NCBI RefSeq assembly: GCF_000300195.1 | Contig: NZ_AMQH01000011.1 | Coordinates: 124,001-188,000, forward strand | Length of the DNA stretch: 64,000 nucleotides | Reading direction: 5' to 3' | Source: Clostridium tunisiense TJ | GTDB taxonomy: Bacteria > Bacillota > Clostridia > Clostridiales > Clostridiaceae | Shown here: one piece after another, positions 53,782-62,876 of the stretch | How positions within the stretch are numbered: position 1 is the stretch's first letter | Layout: each line of letters begins with the position of its first letter | The notes under the pieces: model-generated | Seen by the model: the letters and a program-made list of their open reading frames with translations, nothing else | Told to the model about the DNA's origin: nothing | The model's database searches: none | Position numbers and translations under genes: made by a program

Positions 53782-54240
53782 TTAATACAATTTTACTATC
53801 CAATCCTCACCTGACTTATTTCTCTCATACATAAATTCATTATAATTATCCGAATCAAAAACCTTTAGTAACTCCATAAAGTCATCCACTAATGCATAAT
53901 CCTCTAATGAGTCCCTATGGATCCACTTCATTTCTCCTTCATCAGAAGAAACTAAAGTGCCCTCATATTTATCTGTCTTAAAGAGCAATACAATATATCT
54001 TTCGTCCTCATCTGTCTGAAATTGTTTAACTCCACATAGTTTAGGGTCTTTTATATTTAGCCCAGTCTCTTCATAAATTTCACGGATAACAGCCTGAACA
54101 AAGGATTCCTCCTTTTCAACATGTCCCCCTGGAAAGGTAAGTCCATGCCAATCTTTTTTCACCCTATCTTGAAGCAAAATCTTATCCTCATCATAAACCA
54201 TACACAAAACTGTTACTATTGCCTTTTCACACTTACTCAT
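53782..54240 (-). CDS. Nudix hydrolase (MutT/8-oxo-dGTPase-like)
   Basis: 152 residues with the complete Nudix box GGHVEKEESFVQAVIREIYEETG. The opening VTVLCMVYDEDKILLQDRVKKDW is that of the MutT/YtkD-like group, which cleans oxidised nucleotides, but other nucleoside diphosphates are possible. AAAGGAG lies 7 nt before the ATG. Confidence 0.85.
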   Translation of the reverse strand: MSKCEKAIVTVLCMVYDEDKILLQDRVKKDWHGLTFPGGHVEKEESFVQAVIREIYEETGLNIKDPKLCGVKQFQTDEDERYIVLLFKTDKYEGTLVSSDEGEMKWIHRDSLEDYALVDDFMELLKVFDSDNYNEFMYERNKSGEDWIVKLY

Positions 54241-54421
54241 TTTTATCTCCTTTTGTACTTAGTCCTCTTCACTTTCTCGTGACATTTCCAACTACAAGCT
54301 ATTTCTTATAATAATCCGTAAAAATAATGGGCTAATAACATTTTTCCCATTATGCTTATCATATCTTATGTGATTTTCTCTTATGCCAAGTTTGTTAATT
54401 CCACAAGCTAACATTAAATTT

Positions 54422-55624
54422 CTAGTTTTCAGGAACTGTAATACTTCTTAAATACCTGCCTTGTCCTTGAATATTATCCGGTGCTTCAACAAAGGCTTCT
54501 CTCACTAAATATTCATTGGTTGCCCCGAAAATTTGGTGCCATAACTCATTTGCTATTTCCTTTATATCCACCAAATGTGTTACTGGTGTTAACTTTGTTG
54601 CGTTAGTTTCAAAGCTTTTAAAAATCTCCTTAACTTCTGGAAAAATATTGTTAAGAATAATATCTGAGACTTCCTTAACAACTGTATCCATTTCAAAGTC
54701 ATAAAATACTGGAACCTTCACTGAAATACTATTATCACTTTCCTTTATGGTAAGGTACTCTAATTCTTCCAAGAAATGAGCTAAATCCTTCTCCTGTGGT
54801 GAAAGCTCAGTATACTGTATGTTTTTATTTGTTACATTGCATATTAACCTGCCACAGTCATATGCCATTTCTTTATTTTTCCTATCCAAAATTTTGTTAT
54901 AGGCTATATTCACACCTCCAAAAGGACTTGATTCACTAAAACCCTTTTGTGCAAGCCTAAGAAATCTAAACATGTCTTTTCTTGAACCATTTAAATCTCC
55001 AAAGCTATTAAAGGTAAAACCACCGCTTCTGTAGTTATTGCTACTACACAAGATTTTATTGCTATGATTTTCAACTAAATCACTATTTTCATATGCAACT
55101 ATGATATAATCTCTGTTTGCTGGCTGTAATTTTGATGCGCAAAAGGTATTTTTTTCTGTGAAAAAATCAAATGCTGTACCGTCAAAAATCTTGTCACAAA
55201 CTACATGATAAAGTATGCGCTGATGACTATGGTGTTTTGAACATTTTAGCTCTAAAACTTTTTCATAAAGTTCATCCTTCAGCTCTATTACTTTTTTACC
55301 AATAACCTCACCAATGTCATTAAGGTAATTCTCCATGTCAATAACATCTTCTTCTAGAAAAATTGGGAATGTAACTCTATATCCATTGTTTCTAGCCTCT
55401 ATTGCATTAATGAACTGAAGACTATTAATTAGATCAATTGCCACCACATCTTCTAGATTTAACCTCTTTGCTATTTCCCGACTATTTATAGAAAAGGGTT
55501 TGTTTTTAGCAATTAAGTACAAGATTTCAGAAGCATATTTTTTATTGCATACATAAGCTGGATTATAATCATCATATTCCCCAACATCTCCGAAAAAATA
55601 AAAATTCAGTTTTTTATTAATCAT
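54422..55624 (-). CDS. Protein of unknown function with N-terminal winged-helix-like region
   Basis: 400 residues. Residues about 28-70 (ASEILYLIAKNKPFSINSRE ... KRLNLEDVVAIDLINSLQ) look like a helix-turn-helix that distinguishes an open reading state, followed by YRVTFPIF. The rest holds several aromatic-rich segments and no motif I know. The start is the ATG at 55624 because GGGGAAG is 6 nt upstream; the frame to 55672 is discarded. It may be a one-component regulator with a large ligand domain; neighbours are single unrelated genes. Confidence 0.6.
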   Translation of the reverse strand: MINKKLNFYFFGDVGEYDDYNPAYVCNKKYASEILYLIAKNKPFSINSREIAKRLNLEDVVAIDLINSLQFINAIEARNNGYRVTFPIFLEEDVIDMENYLNDIGEVIGKKVIELKDELYEKVLELKCSKHHSHQRILYHVVCDKIFDGTAFDFFTEKNTFCASKLQPANRDYIIVAYENSDLVENHSNKILCSSNNYRSGGFTFNSFGDLNGSRKDMFRFLRLAQKGFSESSPFGGVNIAYNKILDRKNKEMAYDCGRLICNVTNKNIQYTELSPQEKDLAHFLEELEYLTIKESDNSISVKVPVFYDFEMDTVVKEVSDIILNNIFPEVKEIFKSFETNATKLTPVTHLVDIKEIANELWHQIFGATNEYLVREAFVEAPDNIQGQGRYLRSITVPEN

Positions 55625-55911
55625 TTTAACTTCCCCAATCCCCATAAGATTAGTAATAATTAAACTACTCATACCTTTATTTCATTTTTATGTATTATTT
55701 CTTGAATATTGCAGACCAAAGTCAAAGTATAAGTTATATCTACATAAAACCTACCATAACTCCCTTAAGACCTTTTAAAAGCAAATAGAATAAATCTTTG
55801 ATCTTAAGGCTTTTTCCTATTAAACTTGGTCATGCCCTTTTATCAAAAACGCTACCAGCATTTTTTCTAGGACTTTATTTGCTTCACTGTTAACTATTTA
55901 AACAATAATCA

Positions 55912-56430
55912 CTAATCCTTTAGAAATTTACCCATTATAATGGAATCTATATATCCTTCAGTTGTTTTGATGGATTTTTTTCTTCTACCTTCTTCAGCAA
56001 AACCAAACTTTTTATAAAGACCAATGGCTGGTATGTTGTTCTCAAAAACTTCTAGCTCAATTTTTTCAACATGATTTAAGTCACACCACTCAATGATCTT
56101 TTTCATTATCATACTACCTAAACCCATTCCGGAATACTCCTTTAAAATAGTTATACCAAAGGTTACAGTATGATTTAGCTTACTCTTGCTGCTCCTATCT
56201 AAAGAAGCTGAACCTACCATTTTGCCCTGAATTTCTGCAACTAAAAAAAGTGCAGTGCTTAATATGTATTGTTCTTCTTGCTCCACAGTAATATTAAATT
56301 CGTCAGCCGTTGATGGGAAAAATGGAGATTCTTCCATAACTTGCTTAACCATCAATATCATTTCTTCAGCATCCTTAGGTTCTGCATCTCTAATTATTAT
56401 ATTTTTATTGTTTATTAAATCTTTTATCAT
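55912..56430 (-). CDS. GNAT-family N-acetyltransferase (phosphinothricin/RimI-like)
   Basis: 172 residues. TFGITILKEYSGMGLGSMIM is the acetyl-CoA loop and NNIPAIGLYKKFGFAEEGRR the end strand. The opening IIIRDAEPKDAEEMI is common in the group that acts on small amines. GGGGGAG stands 6 nt before the ATG. Substrate unknown. Confidence 0.83.
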   Translation of the reverse strand: MIKDLINNKNIIIRDAEPKDAEEMILMVKQVMEESPFFPSTADEFNITVEQEEQYILSTALFLVAEIQGKMVGSASLDRSSKSKLNHTVTFGITILKEYSGMGLGSMIMKKIIEWCDLNHVEKIELEVFENNIPAIGLYKKFGFAEEGRRKKSIKTTEGYIDSIIMGKFLKD

Positions 56431-56525
56431 TTTTTCTCCCCCTCATGTCTTATAAGTTTTAGTTAACGAATTAACCAGTTTGCATATCAAAATATTAATT
56501 ATCATTTCAATTACTTTTTTATTAT

Positions 56526-57008
56526 TTATTCATTGTATAATGGCTCTTCAATAAATGTTGGATAAAATTTATTGGTTTTTATATATTCTATTAACTTCTC
56601 ATGAATGTAAGGTACATAATTAATATTCTTCAATTCTTCTATTTCCACCCATTTTGTATTACTTGTAACCGCTGGATTATTAGGGTCTATATCTGGTACA
56701 GATGGTGGCTTAATCTCATAGTTTCCATTTAGAAAACAACTAAATACAAGACTTATATGTGGTGTTTCTCCATAAATAAAGTTAGACTTATTAGGCTCAT
56801 ACTCATATACATATATCAAGTCACCTACAATAACATCTAAACCTGATTCTTCTCGTATTTCTCTCACCACAGCTTGTTTAACAGTTTCCCCTATTTCAAC
56901 AGCACCACCAGGTATATTGTAGTATTCACCATTTCCAAATTCATTTAATAAAATCTTGTCATTGTTAATAACTATACCTCGTGCACTGACTCTTATATGA
57001 AAATTCAT
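56526..57008 (-). CDS. Nudix hydrolase
   Basis: 160 residues with the full Nudix box GGAVEIGETVKQAVVREIREESG near residue 35. The longer C-terminal part (VPDIDPNNPAVTSNTKWVEI) fits ADP-ribose or nucleotide-sugar type enzymes but does not fix the substrate. GGGGAGG is 7 nt before the ATG at 57008; the frame to 57023 is discarded. Confidence 0.83.
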   Translation of the reverse strand: MNFHIRVSARGIVINNDKILLNEFGNGEYYNIPGGAVEIGETVKQAVVREIREESGLDVIVGDLIYVYEYEPNKSNFIYGETPHISLVFSCFLNGNYEIKPPSVPDIDPNNPAVTSNTKWVEIEELKNINYVPYIHEKLIEYIKTNKFYPTFIEEPLYNE

Positions 57009-57147
57009 TAAATTCCTCCCCATTAATGACCTAAAAATTTCTTATGTTAAATCATTTATCTGCTTAATCAAAATTATAGTTCCCTCTGATATTCTATAGA
57101 ATTAACTATAGTATATTGATATATGAAATCTTAAAACTTGGATAATT

Positions 57148-57687
57148 TTAATATATAGCCACTATATCTCTTAATATCTCTATATTTTTATCCATATCTC
57201 CCCAAAACTCTAATCTATGACCAACTCCATAAATTTGCTTTAAATAAATATTTTCTTTTTTACAATGATCTTTTAGAAGTTCAGCATTTAACTGCTTATC
57301 CTCTGTGCCTGCAACTACAGCTATAATGCCTTTTCCATATTTAATGTAAGGTAAGGTTTCTTCTATGGGTGTCAAAAATATGTGTCTTGCTTTAATACAT
57401 AGTTCTTCCTCAATCCATCCAGCAATTACAGTTCCTAGACTTTTTGAAATAAATACTATATCATCATACTTCGGCAAGCCAAAGTTCTGTAATTGGGCTA
57501 AAACTGAATTCTTTATATCCCTTACACACTCTTCAAATGATTTATCCTGTTTAAAAAAATTATTATAATTAATAGCTATTTTTTCATATCCCCTAAGCTC
57601 AAATTTAAAACCAGCATAGTACAATAGCGGACAATCTACACTATAATTTGCTCCTGGAAATATCACAACCACTTTTTTATCCCCCAA
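57148..57687 (-). CDS. Alpha/beta-hydrolase-fold protein
   Basis: 179 residues, a compact alpha/beta hydrolase. VVVIFPGANYSVDCPLLYYA begins the fold, ISKSLGT is the nucleophile elbow (the serine lies in a SxSxG-like turn), and a late GVGHRLEFWG supplies the catalytic His. Substrate unknown; no lid domain. TTG start preceded by GGGGGAG at 7 nt. It lies 41 bp downstream of the methyltransferase gene. Confidence 0.68.
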   Translation of the reverse strand: MGDKKVVVIFPGANYSVDCPLLYYAGFKFELRGYEKIAINYNNFFKQDKSFEECVRDIKNSVLAQLQNFGLPKYDDIVFISKSLGTVIAGWIEEELCIKARHIFLTPIEETLPYIKYGKGIIAVVAGTEDKQLNAELLKDHCKKENIYLKQIYGVGHRLEFWGDMDKNIEILRDIVAIY

Positions 57688-57728
57688 TTAATTCTCCCCC
57701 ATATATATATTGTTATTAATGATGTTCA

Positions 57729-58547
57729 TTATATCTTTTTAGTTATATACAAAGTAAAGTTAAATAATGCTCCTACATAACCACCATTGTGATTTATTAA
57801 CTCCTCAATTTCTCTATTCATATTTTCAATAGCCAACTGGCTTAAACCATCAACTTTTGATGTAAAAGCTGGAACGGAATTGAGAACTTTTAAATATTGT
57901 TTAGCATTATTCTTTGTTTCTTCTGTGTACTCTATTTTTTCCACTAGTTCAAATAAACCAGATGCTTCAATCTCTGATTTTCTTTCATCATCCTCACATA
58001 CTCCATCATGCTCTCTTCTTTGTGGTTTTTCACTATTTGTAGCATAGCTAGAAACATATTTGTTAACTATGCTATCAATATTTTCTCTTATTCCTATGGT
58101 TTCTGCTAATTCATCATTGCTTGAGGTGTACCAAAATAAAATAAGATACCCATTATCTTTCAAAAGTTCATGACATTTTTTGTACTTAATATTTTTATCT
58201 AGCCAATGAAAGGCCTGGGCTGAATATATCACATCAAACTTTTCATCATTGTCCACTTGCCACTGCTCAAAAGAAGCTATATCTACCGAAACCTTTGGAT
58301 AGCTTGTACATTTATCCTTTAATATTGCAGCCATATCTTCTCCAAGTTCTATAGCATTTATAGCAAATCCTTTCTTTGCAAATTGTACAGTTGCTTTTCC
58401 TGTGCCTGCACCAATTTCTAATATCCTATTATTCAAACTTAAATCAGTTTTAAAGATAATATCTTCAATTAACTTCTCTGGATATGATGGTCTTATTTCA
58501 TCATATATCTCAGCAATTCCTTTATAAGGTTCGATTTTCTTAATCAT
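57729..58547 (-). CDS. Class I SAM-dependent methyltransferase
   Basis: 272 residues: RILEIGAGTGKATVQFAKKG, AIELGEDMA and IYSAQAFHWLDKNIKYKKC, matching the DREV/UbiE-like group of small-molecule methyltransferases. It is a paralogue of 62021-62803 (shared GTGxAT, VELGE, SAxAFHWxxxxxxYKK). ATG start. It reads into the hydrolase gene and may be co-transcribed with it. Methyl acceptor unknown. Confidence 0.83.
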   Translation of the reverse strand: MIKKIEPYKGIAEIYDEIRPSYPEKLIEDIIFKTDLSLNNRILEIGAGTGKATVQFAKKGFAINAIELGEDMAAILKDKCTSYPKVSVDIASFEQWQVDNDEKFDVIYSAQAFHWLDKNIKYKKCHELLKDNGYLILFWYTSSNDELAETIGIRENIDSIVNKYVSSYATNSEKPQRREHDGVCEDDERKSEIEASGLFELVEKIEYTEETKNNAKQYLKVLNSVPAFTSKVDGLSQLAIENMNREIEELINHNGGYVGALFNFTLYITKKI

Positions 58548-58666
58548 AAATTCCCCACCGCCTATATATCTTTAAATAATTATATAGTGTACATAAATCC
58601 TCTAAGTAAACTATTTCTTTTCTATAATTTCTCTACTCATGTGTCAGAGCTACCACCCTTAGATAA

Positions 58667-59218
58667 TTAAAGTTGAAATCGCTGCTTTATCATCTTAGCA
58701 ACCATTTCTGGTGAAAGATTTGAATTGTCTATTTTTATGTAGTTATCATAAGGAATTTCACCCTCATTGCTTACACATCTGTATTTTATGCTGTCGTTTA
58801 TTAATCTTTGGTTAGATGCTTCAATATCTCTCTTTGATGCTTTATTTTTCAGACGATTTTCAGTAGCATTCCTTTGTAGTCTAATTTCTTCAGGCGCCAC
58901 AAGCTCCACAAAAAATATATCTGCATTGTATTTTTTGAAAATATTGCAAACACCCTCAACATAATCCCAATCTGCCTGTTGGTCAAAGGCCCACATATAT
59001 GTAAAAATCATTCCATATTGCTGAGAACTTGCAAATTCCTCAAAAATAACTTGTCTTATTTTACCGATAGCCTTTCCATTGAAATAGCCAAATATATCTA
59101 GTACGGGTTCAATAATCATATGATTGTGAAATAACCGCAAATCTGTAATTTTGGTAAGTTCTTGTCCAACAGTCATCTTACCCACTGCACTATCTCCAAC
59201 AATAAAAACTAATTTCAA
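58667..59218 (-). CDS. P-loop nucleoside/nucleotide kinase-like protein
   Basis: 183 residues with Walker A GDSAVGKMT (residues 8-16) at the very start, FHNHMIIEPVLDIFG, and a lid-like RLQRNATENRLKNKASKRD. The order resembles shikimate/adenylate kinase-like small kinases. TTG start with GAGGTG upstream. Substrate unknown. Confidence 0.7.
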   Translation of the reverse strand: MKLVFIVGDSAVGKMTVGQELTKITDLRLFHNHMIIEPVLDIFGYFNGKAIGKIRQVIFEEFASSQQYGMIFTYMWAFDQQADWDYVEGVCNIFKKYNADIFFVELVAPEEIRLQRNATENRLKNKASKRDIEASNQRLINDSIKYRCVSNEGEIPYDNYIKIDNSNLSPEMVAKMIKQRFQL

Positions 59219-59259
59219 AATAACACCTCTTTTATCAACTATGAATAATATTTACTCAG

Positions 59260-59853
59260 TTATACTTGTTTAGCTGGATTATATCTATCTCCATATTTTT
59301 CTTTTGCCATTTTTGTGTACTTCAAAATGAAATCTGATTTAGCACTGGTATATCCATCTCTATTATGCTTATATTTATCCATAAGTCCTAATTTTAGCTT
59401 GCCATATTCATCAGCAACCTCTTTATGCTCCAAAAGGTAATCCCTAAAATATAATTCATTCCAATTATCAAAGTTGCGAACATGCAAGTGATATACCTTT
59501 TCTGCAAACCCTTCTTTTGTATAACCTTTATTAAAGGATAATTGCAGGTATGGACTTTCTTGAGATGACATCAATGCCCAACCACACTGACTTAAAATAT
59601 TCTTGAATTTTTCAATATTTGTTTCAGAATCTACTTCTAATAAAATATCTACTGTAGGTTTAGAAATCAAGCCTTCAACTGCACTGCTTCCTATATGACT
59701 AATACGCATGATATTTTTATTATCAAGACAATTTAAAAGTTCTTCCTTCTCAATTTCATACCAATGCTTATAGTTATAGTTATGTTCTTTTAAAATGATA
59801 GGAAATAGCTCCCAAAGCTCCTCCAGTGTCATTTCTGATAATTCTTTCCCCAT
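59260..59853 (-). CDS. GrpB-family (UPF0157) nucleotidyltransferase-fold protein
   Basis: 198 residues with the GrpB signature RISHIGSSAVEGLISKPTVDILLEV: the GSS then a DxL acidic pair of a nucleotidyltransferase fold, followed by the LHVRNFDNWN stretch. In other bacteria fused or adjacent GrpB domains occur with CoaE; here it stands alone. Two ATGs are possible; GGAGG is 1 nt from the first and 7 nt from the second (59853), so the second is used. Confidence 0.82.
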   Translation of the reverse strand: MGKELSEMTLEELWELFPIILKEHNYNYKHWYEIEKEELLNCLDNKNIMRISHIGSSAVEGLISKPTVDILLEVDSETNIEKFKNILSQCGWALMSSQESPYLQLSFNKGYTKEGFAEKVYHLHVRNFDNWNELYFRDYLLEHKEVADEYGKLKLGLMDKYKHNRDGYTSAKSDFILKYTKMAKEKYGDRYNPAKQV

Positions 59854-60003
59854 ATTCATACCTCCATGAAATAAAAGTTAAATTATATTAATTTGCTATT
59901 AATTTTAATTCTTAAAAACATCCATTTCTAAGTTAATCATTAATCTGCATTTTTATTATAAATTCCTAGTTTCTTATTTTAGAATGCTGAAATAACTTTC
60001 AGC

Positions 60004-60459
60004 CTATTGACTATCCTTATTTAACTCCTTATTTACTTGTTGCTGAACTCTTCCAAATGAGATTTCCTTATTTTCTCCACCTAAGGTTAAAAAACTCTTT
60101 GCCAAATCCTCAACGGTAGGCTCTAATACATGCATAAATTGGTCATAGGCAAAATTAAATTTAGGATCATTTTCATCTTGTCCAAAAACAGAATATAAAA
60201 GTTGCTCAATCATTTGATCCATTCCCCATAGTTTCAAATGCAGTAGTTCATGTATAATCAATGCTTCTAAATTAGTTTGCTTTGGATTGTAATTATTTAT
60301 CATTAATATGGCTTTTCTGTCCGTCACATCTATTTTAATATCACCACTTTTACGCCACTCTGTATTAACAATCTCATATTTTATATCCCAGTCTCTTAGC
60401 CTTAAAACATATTGCCATTTTGTTAGATAAGTTTCTATTAATTCTTCATCAAATTTCAT
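60004..60459 (-). CDS. HExxH zincin-like protein
   Basis: 151 residues with a predicted zinc site IIHELLHLKLWG (His70, Glu71, His74), a SprT/WSS1-like or M78-type signature without the rest of a known peptidase. Its N-terminus YVLRLRDWDIKYEIV is amphipathic. The GTG at 60471 is set aside because AAAGGTGAG is 6 nt before the ATG at 60459. A metallopeptidase role is inferred from the motif only. Confidence 0.65.
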   Translation of the reverse strand: MKFDEELIETYLTKWQYVLRLRDWDIKYEIVNTEWRKSGDIKIDVTDRKAILMINNYNPKQTNLEALIIHELLHLKLWGMDQMIEQLLYSVFGQDENDPKFNFAYDQFMHVLEPTVEDLAKSFLTLGGENKEISFGRVQQQVNKELNKDSQ

Positions 60460-60568
60460 AAATACTCTCACCTTTAATTTTAATATTTTAATAAGACTCT
60501 TTAATAATCTTTTTATTTATAAAGCCTAAAGATTATTGTAAATTCTTTCTTTGCTTCATAAGCAAAGC

Positions 60569-61234
60569 CTATCTTTTTCTTAACAACAACTTGAAATGTC
60601 TTGAAAATTTATTTGTATTATCAATATCATAATATTCTATTTCTTCAACAGGTATTTTTACAAATTCATAACCTACGAAATACTTCTTTATATCTTCTAT
60701 ATCAACATAAAAGTGTGGAACATTTCTTTCGGTATCATGTTCATCTCTTAAAATTGTATTTTCATCAACTCTTACATATTTATCAGCATTCTCATATGCT
60801 GTTGAGTTCTTTGAGTTTAAAGTTATAAATAACTCTCCATTTCTTTTCAGTATACGAGTAATTTCTTTTAGTGATTTTATAAACCCTTCTGTGTCAGTGT
60901 GGTAAATTACATTATAAGCCATAATGCAGTGAAAGGTTTCATCCGGAAATGGTAACTTAAGCATATCACCCTGCTCTATTTGAATTTCCATCTGTTCTTC
61001 CCTAGCCCAACTTCTCAAATGATTAATTCCACTTTCCGACAAATCAATTGCACTTACCTCGTATCCTTGCTTCGCAAAATACATAGAATGTCTTCCTAAC
61101 CCACATCCCAAATCTAGAAATTTACTATATCCCTTTGATTGCCAACTTTCAGCTAAAAAACTTGCTTCAGTGGTTGGCACTAACCAATAATCTATTTCAT
61201 TTTTATCCCAATCCCATGCTTTTGATTTAATCAT
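60569..61234 (-). CDS. Class I SAM-dependent methyltransferase
   Basis: 221 residues: KFLDLGCGLGRHSMYFAKQG, VSAIDLS, and FHCIMAYNVIYHTDTEGF, the full class I order with a glycine loop of the GxGxG type. Belongs to the TehB/UbiE-like small methyltransferases; acceptor unknown. GGGGGAAAT precedes the ATG. Confidence 0.85.
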   Translation of the reverse strand: MIKSKAWDWDKNEIDYWLVPTTEASFLAESWQSKGYSKFLDLGCGLGRHSMYFAKQGYEVSAIDLSESGINHLRSWAREEQMEIQIEQGDMLKLPFPDETFHCIMAYNVIYHTDTEGFIKSLKEITRILKRNGELFITLNSKNSTAYENADKYVRVDENTILRDEHDTERNVPHFYVDIEDIKKYFVGYEFVKIPVEEIEYYDIDNTNKFSRHFKLLLRKR

Positions 61235-61301
61235 ATTTCCCCCACTACCTAATAAAATTAACTTGTGCTAATGTCATATATCTATTTTCATTTCCATTAC
61301 C

Positions 61302-61970
61302 TTAGTAAATACAATCAAACAAACTAACCTGTACTGATTGATTATACTTTGTCTTTATCTCAGCAATCTTTAGTAACTCCTCTAAGTAAAGTATTTCTTT
61401 TTTCTTCTTCTGTACCTCTAATAATCCTAAAAATACCTGGGCAGTTAGTATGCAATCTGCCAAGGCTCTATGCCTATTTTCAGGTATTTCTAAGTTTAAA
61501 GCCTGAGCTAAGGTATCTAGTTTATAATTTTGCAAATCAGGTAATACATATTTTCCAAGTAAAATGGTATCCATTATAGGAGTTTTAGCAATAGCTTCAT
61601 ACTTTTCTGTATGATGTGATAAGATATTTGCTTCATACTTTGCATTTTGAGCTATAAATACATAATCCTTTTTTCCACATGAATTATTAACCTTTCTCAT
61701 AACCTCATCTATGCAGGGCTTTCCTATTAAATCCCTATCTTTGATTCCAGTTTGAATTATACCTCGTTCTGTAAGATGACATCCTTCAGGTGGTTGTATA
61801 AGCCAACTTATAGAAGCTTTTTCATCTATGCTAAAGCCCTGTACTCTTTGTATTCCTAATTCTATTGGTTCTGGAGAACGTCCCTTTGGAGTTACGGTTT
61901 CAAAATCTATCACCAAAAACTCCGTGTCACTTAATAATTTCTTAGCCATAATCCAGATTGTTCCTTTCAT
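61302..61970 (-). CDS. DEDDh-type 3'-5' exonuclease (DnaQ-like)
   Basis: 222 residues: Exo I FLVIDFETVTP (Asp and Glu), Exo II near FIAQNAKYEANIL, and Exo III HRALADCILTAQ with the His-x3-4-Asp of the DEDDh class. Proteins of this size without a polymerase domain are proofreading-like or RNase T/oligoribonuclease-like. An in-frame ATG at 61949 is an alternative start; neither has a strong ribosome site. Nucleic-acid substrate not known. Confidence 0.85.
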   Translation of the reverse strand: MKGTIWIMAKKLLSDTEFLVIDFETVTPKGRSPEPIELGIQRVQGFSIDEKASISWLIQPPEGCHLTERGIIQTGIKDRDLIGKPCIDEVMRKVNNSCGKKDYVFIAQNAKYEANILSHHTEKYEAIAKTPIMDTILLGKYVLPDLQNYKLDTLAQALNLEIPENRHRALADCILTAQVFLGLLEVQKKKKEILYLEELLKIAEIKTKYNQSVQVSLFDCIY

Positions 61971-62020
61971 TTATTTCACTTTTCATTGTATTTTAACAAT
62001 ATTTTGAAAGTCTAAAGGCT

Positions 62021-62803
62021 CTAGCTTTTCTCAGGTTTTTGAGCAAGAAATAATTCTACTGTATCCTTGATAATTATTTCATTTCCCGATTCCTCAATTG
62101 CCGATTTTATCCTGTGAAAAAGCTGAGACTTTATTGTTTCTTCTAAGGCTATGTGATTTGAATAAGTATTAAGTAATTCTATATATTCAACTCCAGTCAT
62201 TTTCCTCATATTATGGTATAGCTTAAACTCAGCATTAATAAAACCATATTCCTCTATTTTGCTTATACTTGAATATCTTGGTTTGTCTTGGTTATTGGAT
62301 GCCTCAATACTCCACTGTGGTAAAAGCTCTTTATAAATAGCTTGAATTTTTTTATGTACTGGATTATCCTCGTGATTTGGTGATGGTTTATTCCAAAATA
62401 AAGCAATTGTACCTCCACTTTTTATTACTTTATAAGCCTTTTTATACCCATACTCTTCTGGTATCCAATGAAAGGCAGTAGCAGAATATAACATATCAAA
62501 CTTATTCTCTTCACAGTCATAATCTTCAAAGGCACATTGAATAACATTAAAGTTGTCATAAGCTTTAAACTTTTCTCTTGTATAAGAAGCAAGATTTTCC
62601 CCTAGTTCAACTGCAGTTACCTTACAATTTGCCTTTAAAAAAGGTTCTGTTGCTTGACCTGTTCCGCAGCCTATTTCTATAAGAGACTTACCCTTAGTGA
62701 TTTTGCCATATTCCATTATATCCTTGTATATTTCCGTTCCATAACTTGGACGTCTCTTTTCATAAGTTAAGACTGCCTCATCAAAGGTATATTTTAACTC
62801 CAT
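62021..62803 (-). CDS. Class I SAM-dependent methyltransferase (paralogue)
   Basis: 260 residues: SLIEIGCGTGQATEPFLKAN, AVELGENLA, YSATAFHWIPEEYGYKKAYK. The same family as 57729-58547, sharing the rare VELGE and SATAFHW segments, so an old duplication within this cluster. AAGGAG lies 8 nt before the ATG at 62803; the frame to 62845 is discarded. Confidence 0.83.
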   Translation of the reverse strand: MELKYTFDEAVLTYEKRRPSYGTEIYKDIMEYGKITKGKSLIEIGCGTGQATEPFLKANCKVTAVELGENLASYTREKFKAYDNFNVIQCAFEDYDCEENKFDMLYSATAFHWIPEEYGYKKAYKVIKSGGTIALFWNKPSPNHEDNPVHKKIQAIYKELLPQWSIEASNNQDKPRYSSISKIEEYGFINAEFKLYHNMRKMTGVEYIELLNTYSNHIALEETIKSQLFHRIKSAIEESGNEIIIKDTVELFLAQKPEKS

Positions 62804-62876
62804 ATAATCTTCTCCTTCACAATAATTTTTCAGTATTTTGTCCATAAAAGAAATTTATAAATTCCTCTATTTATCT

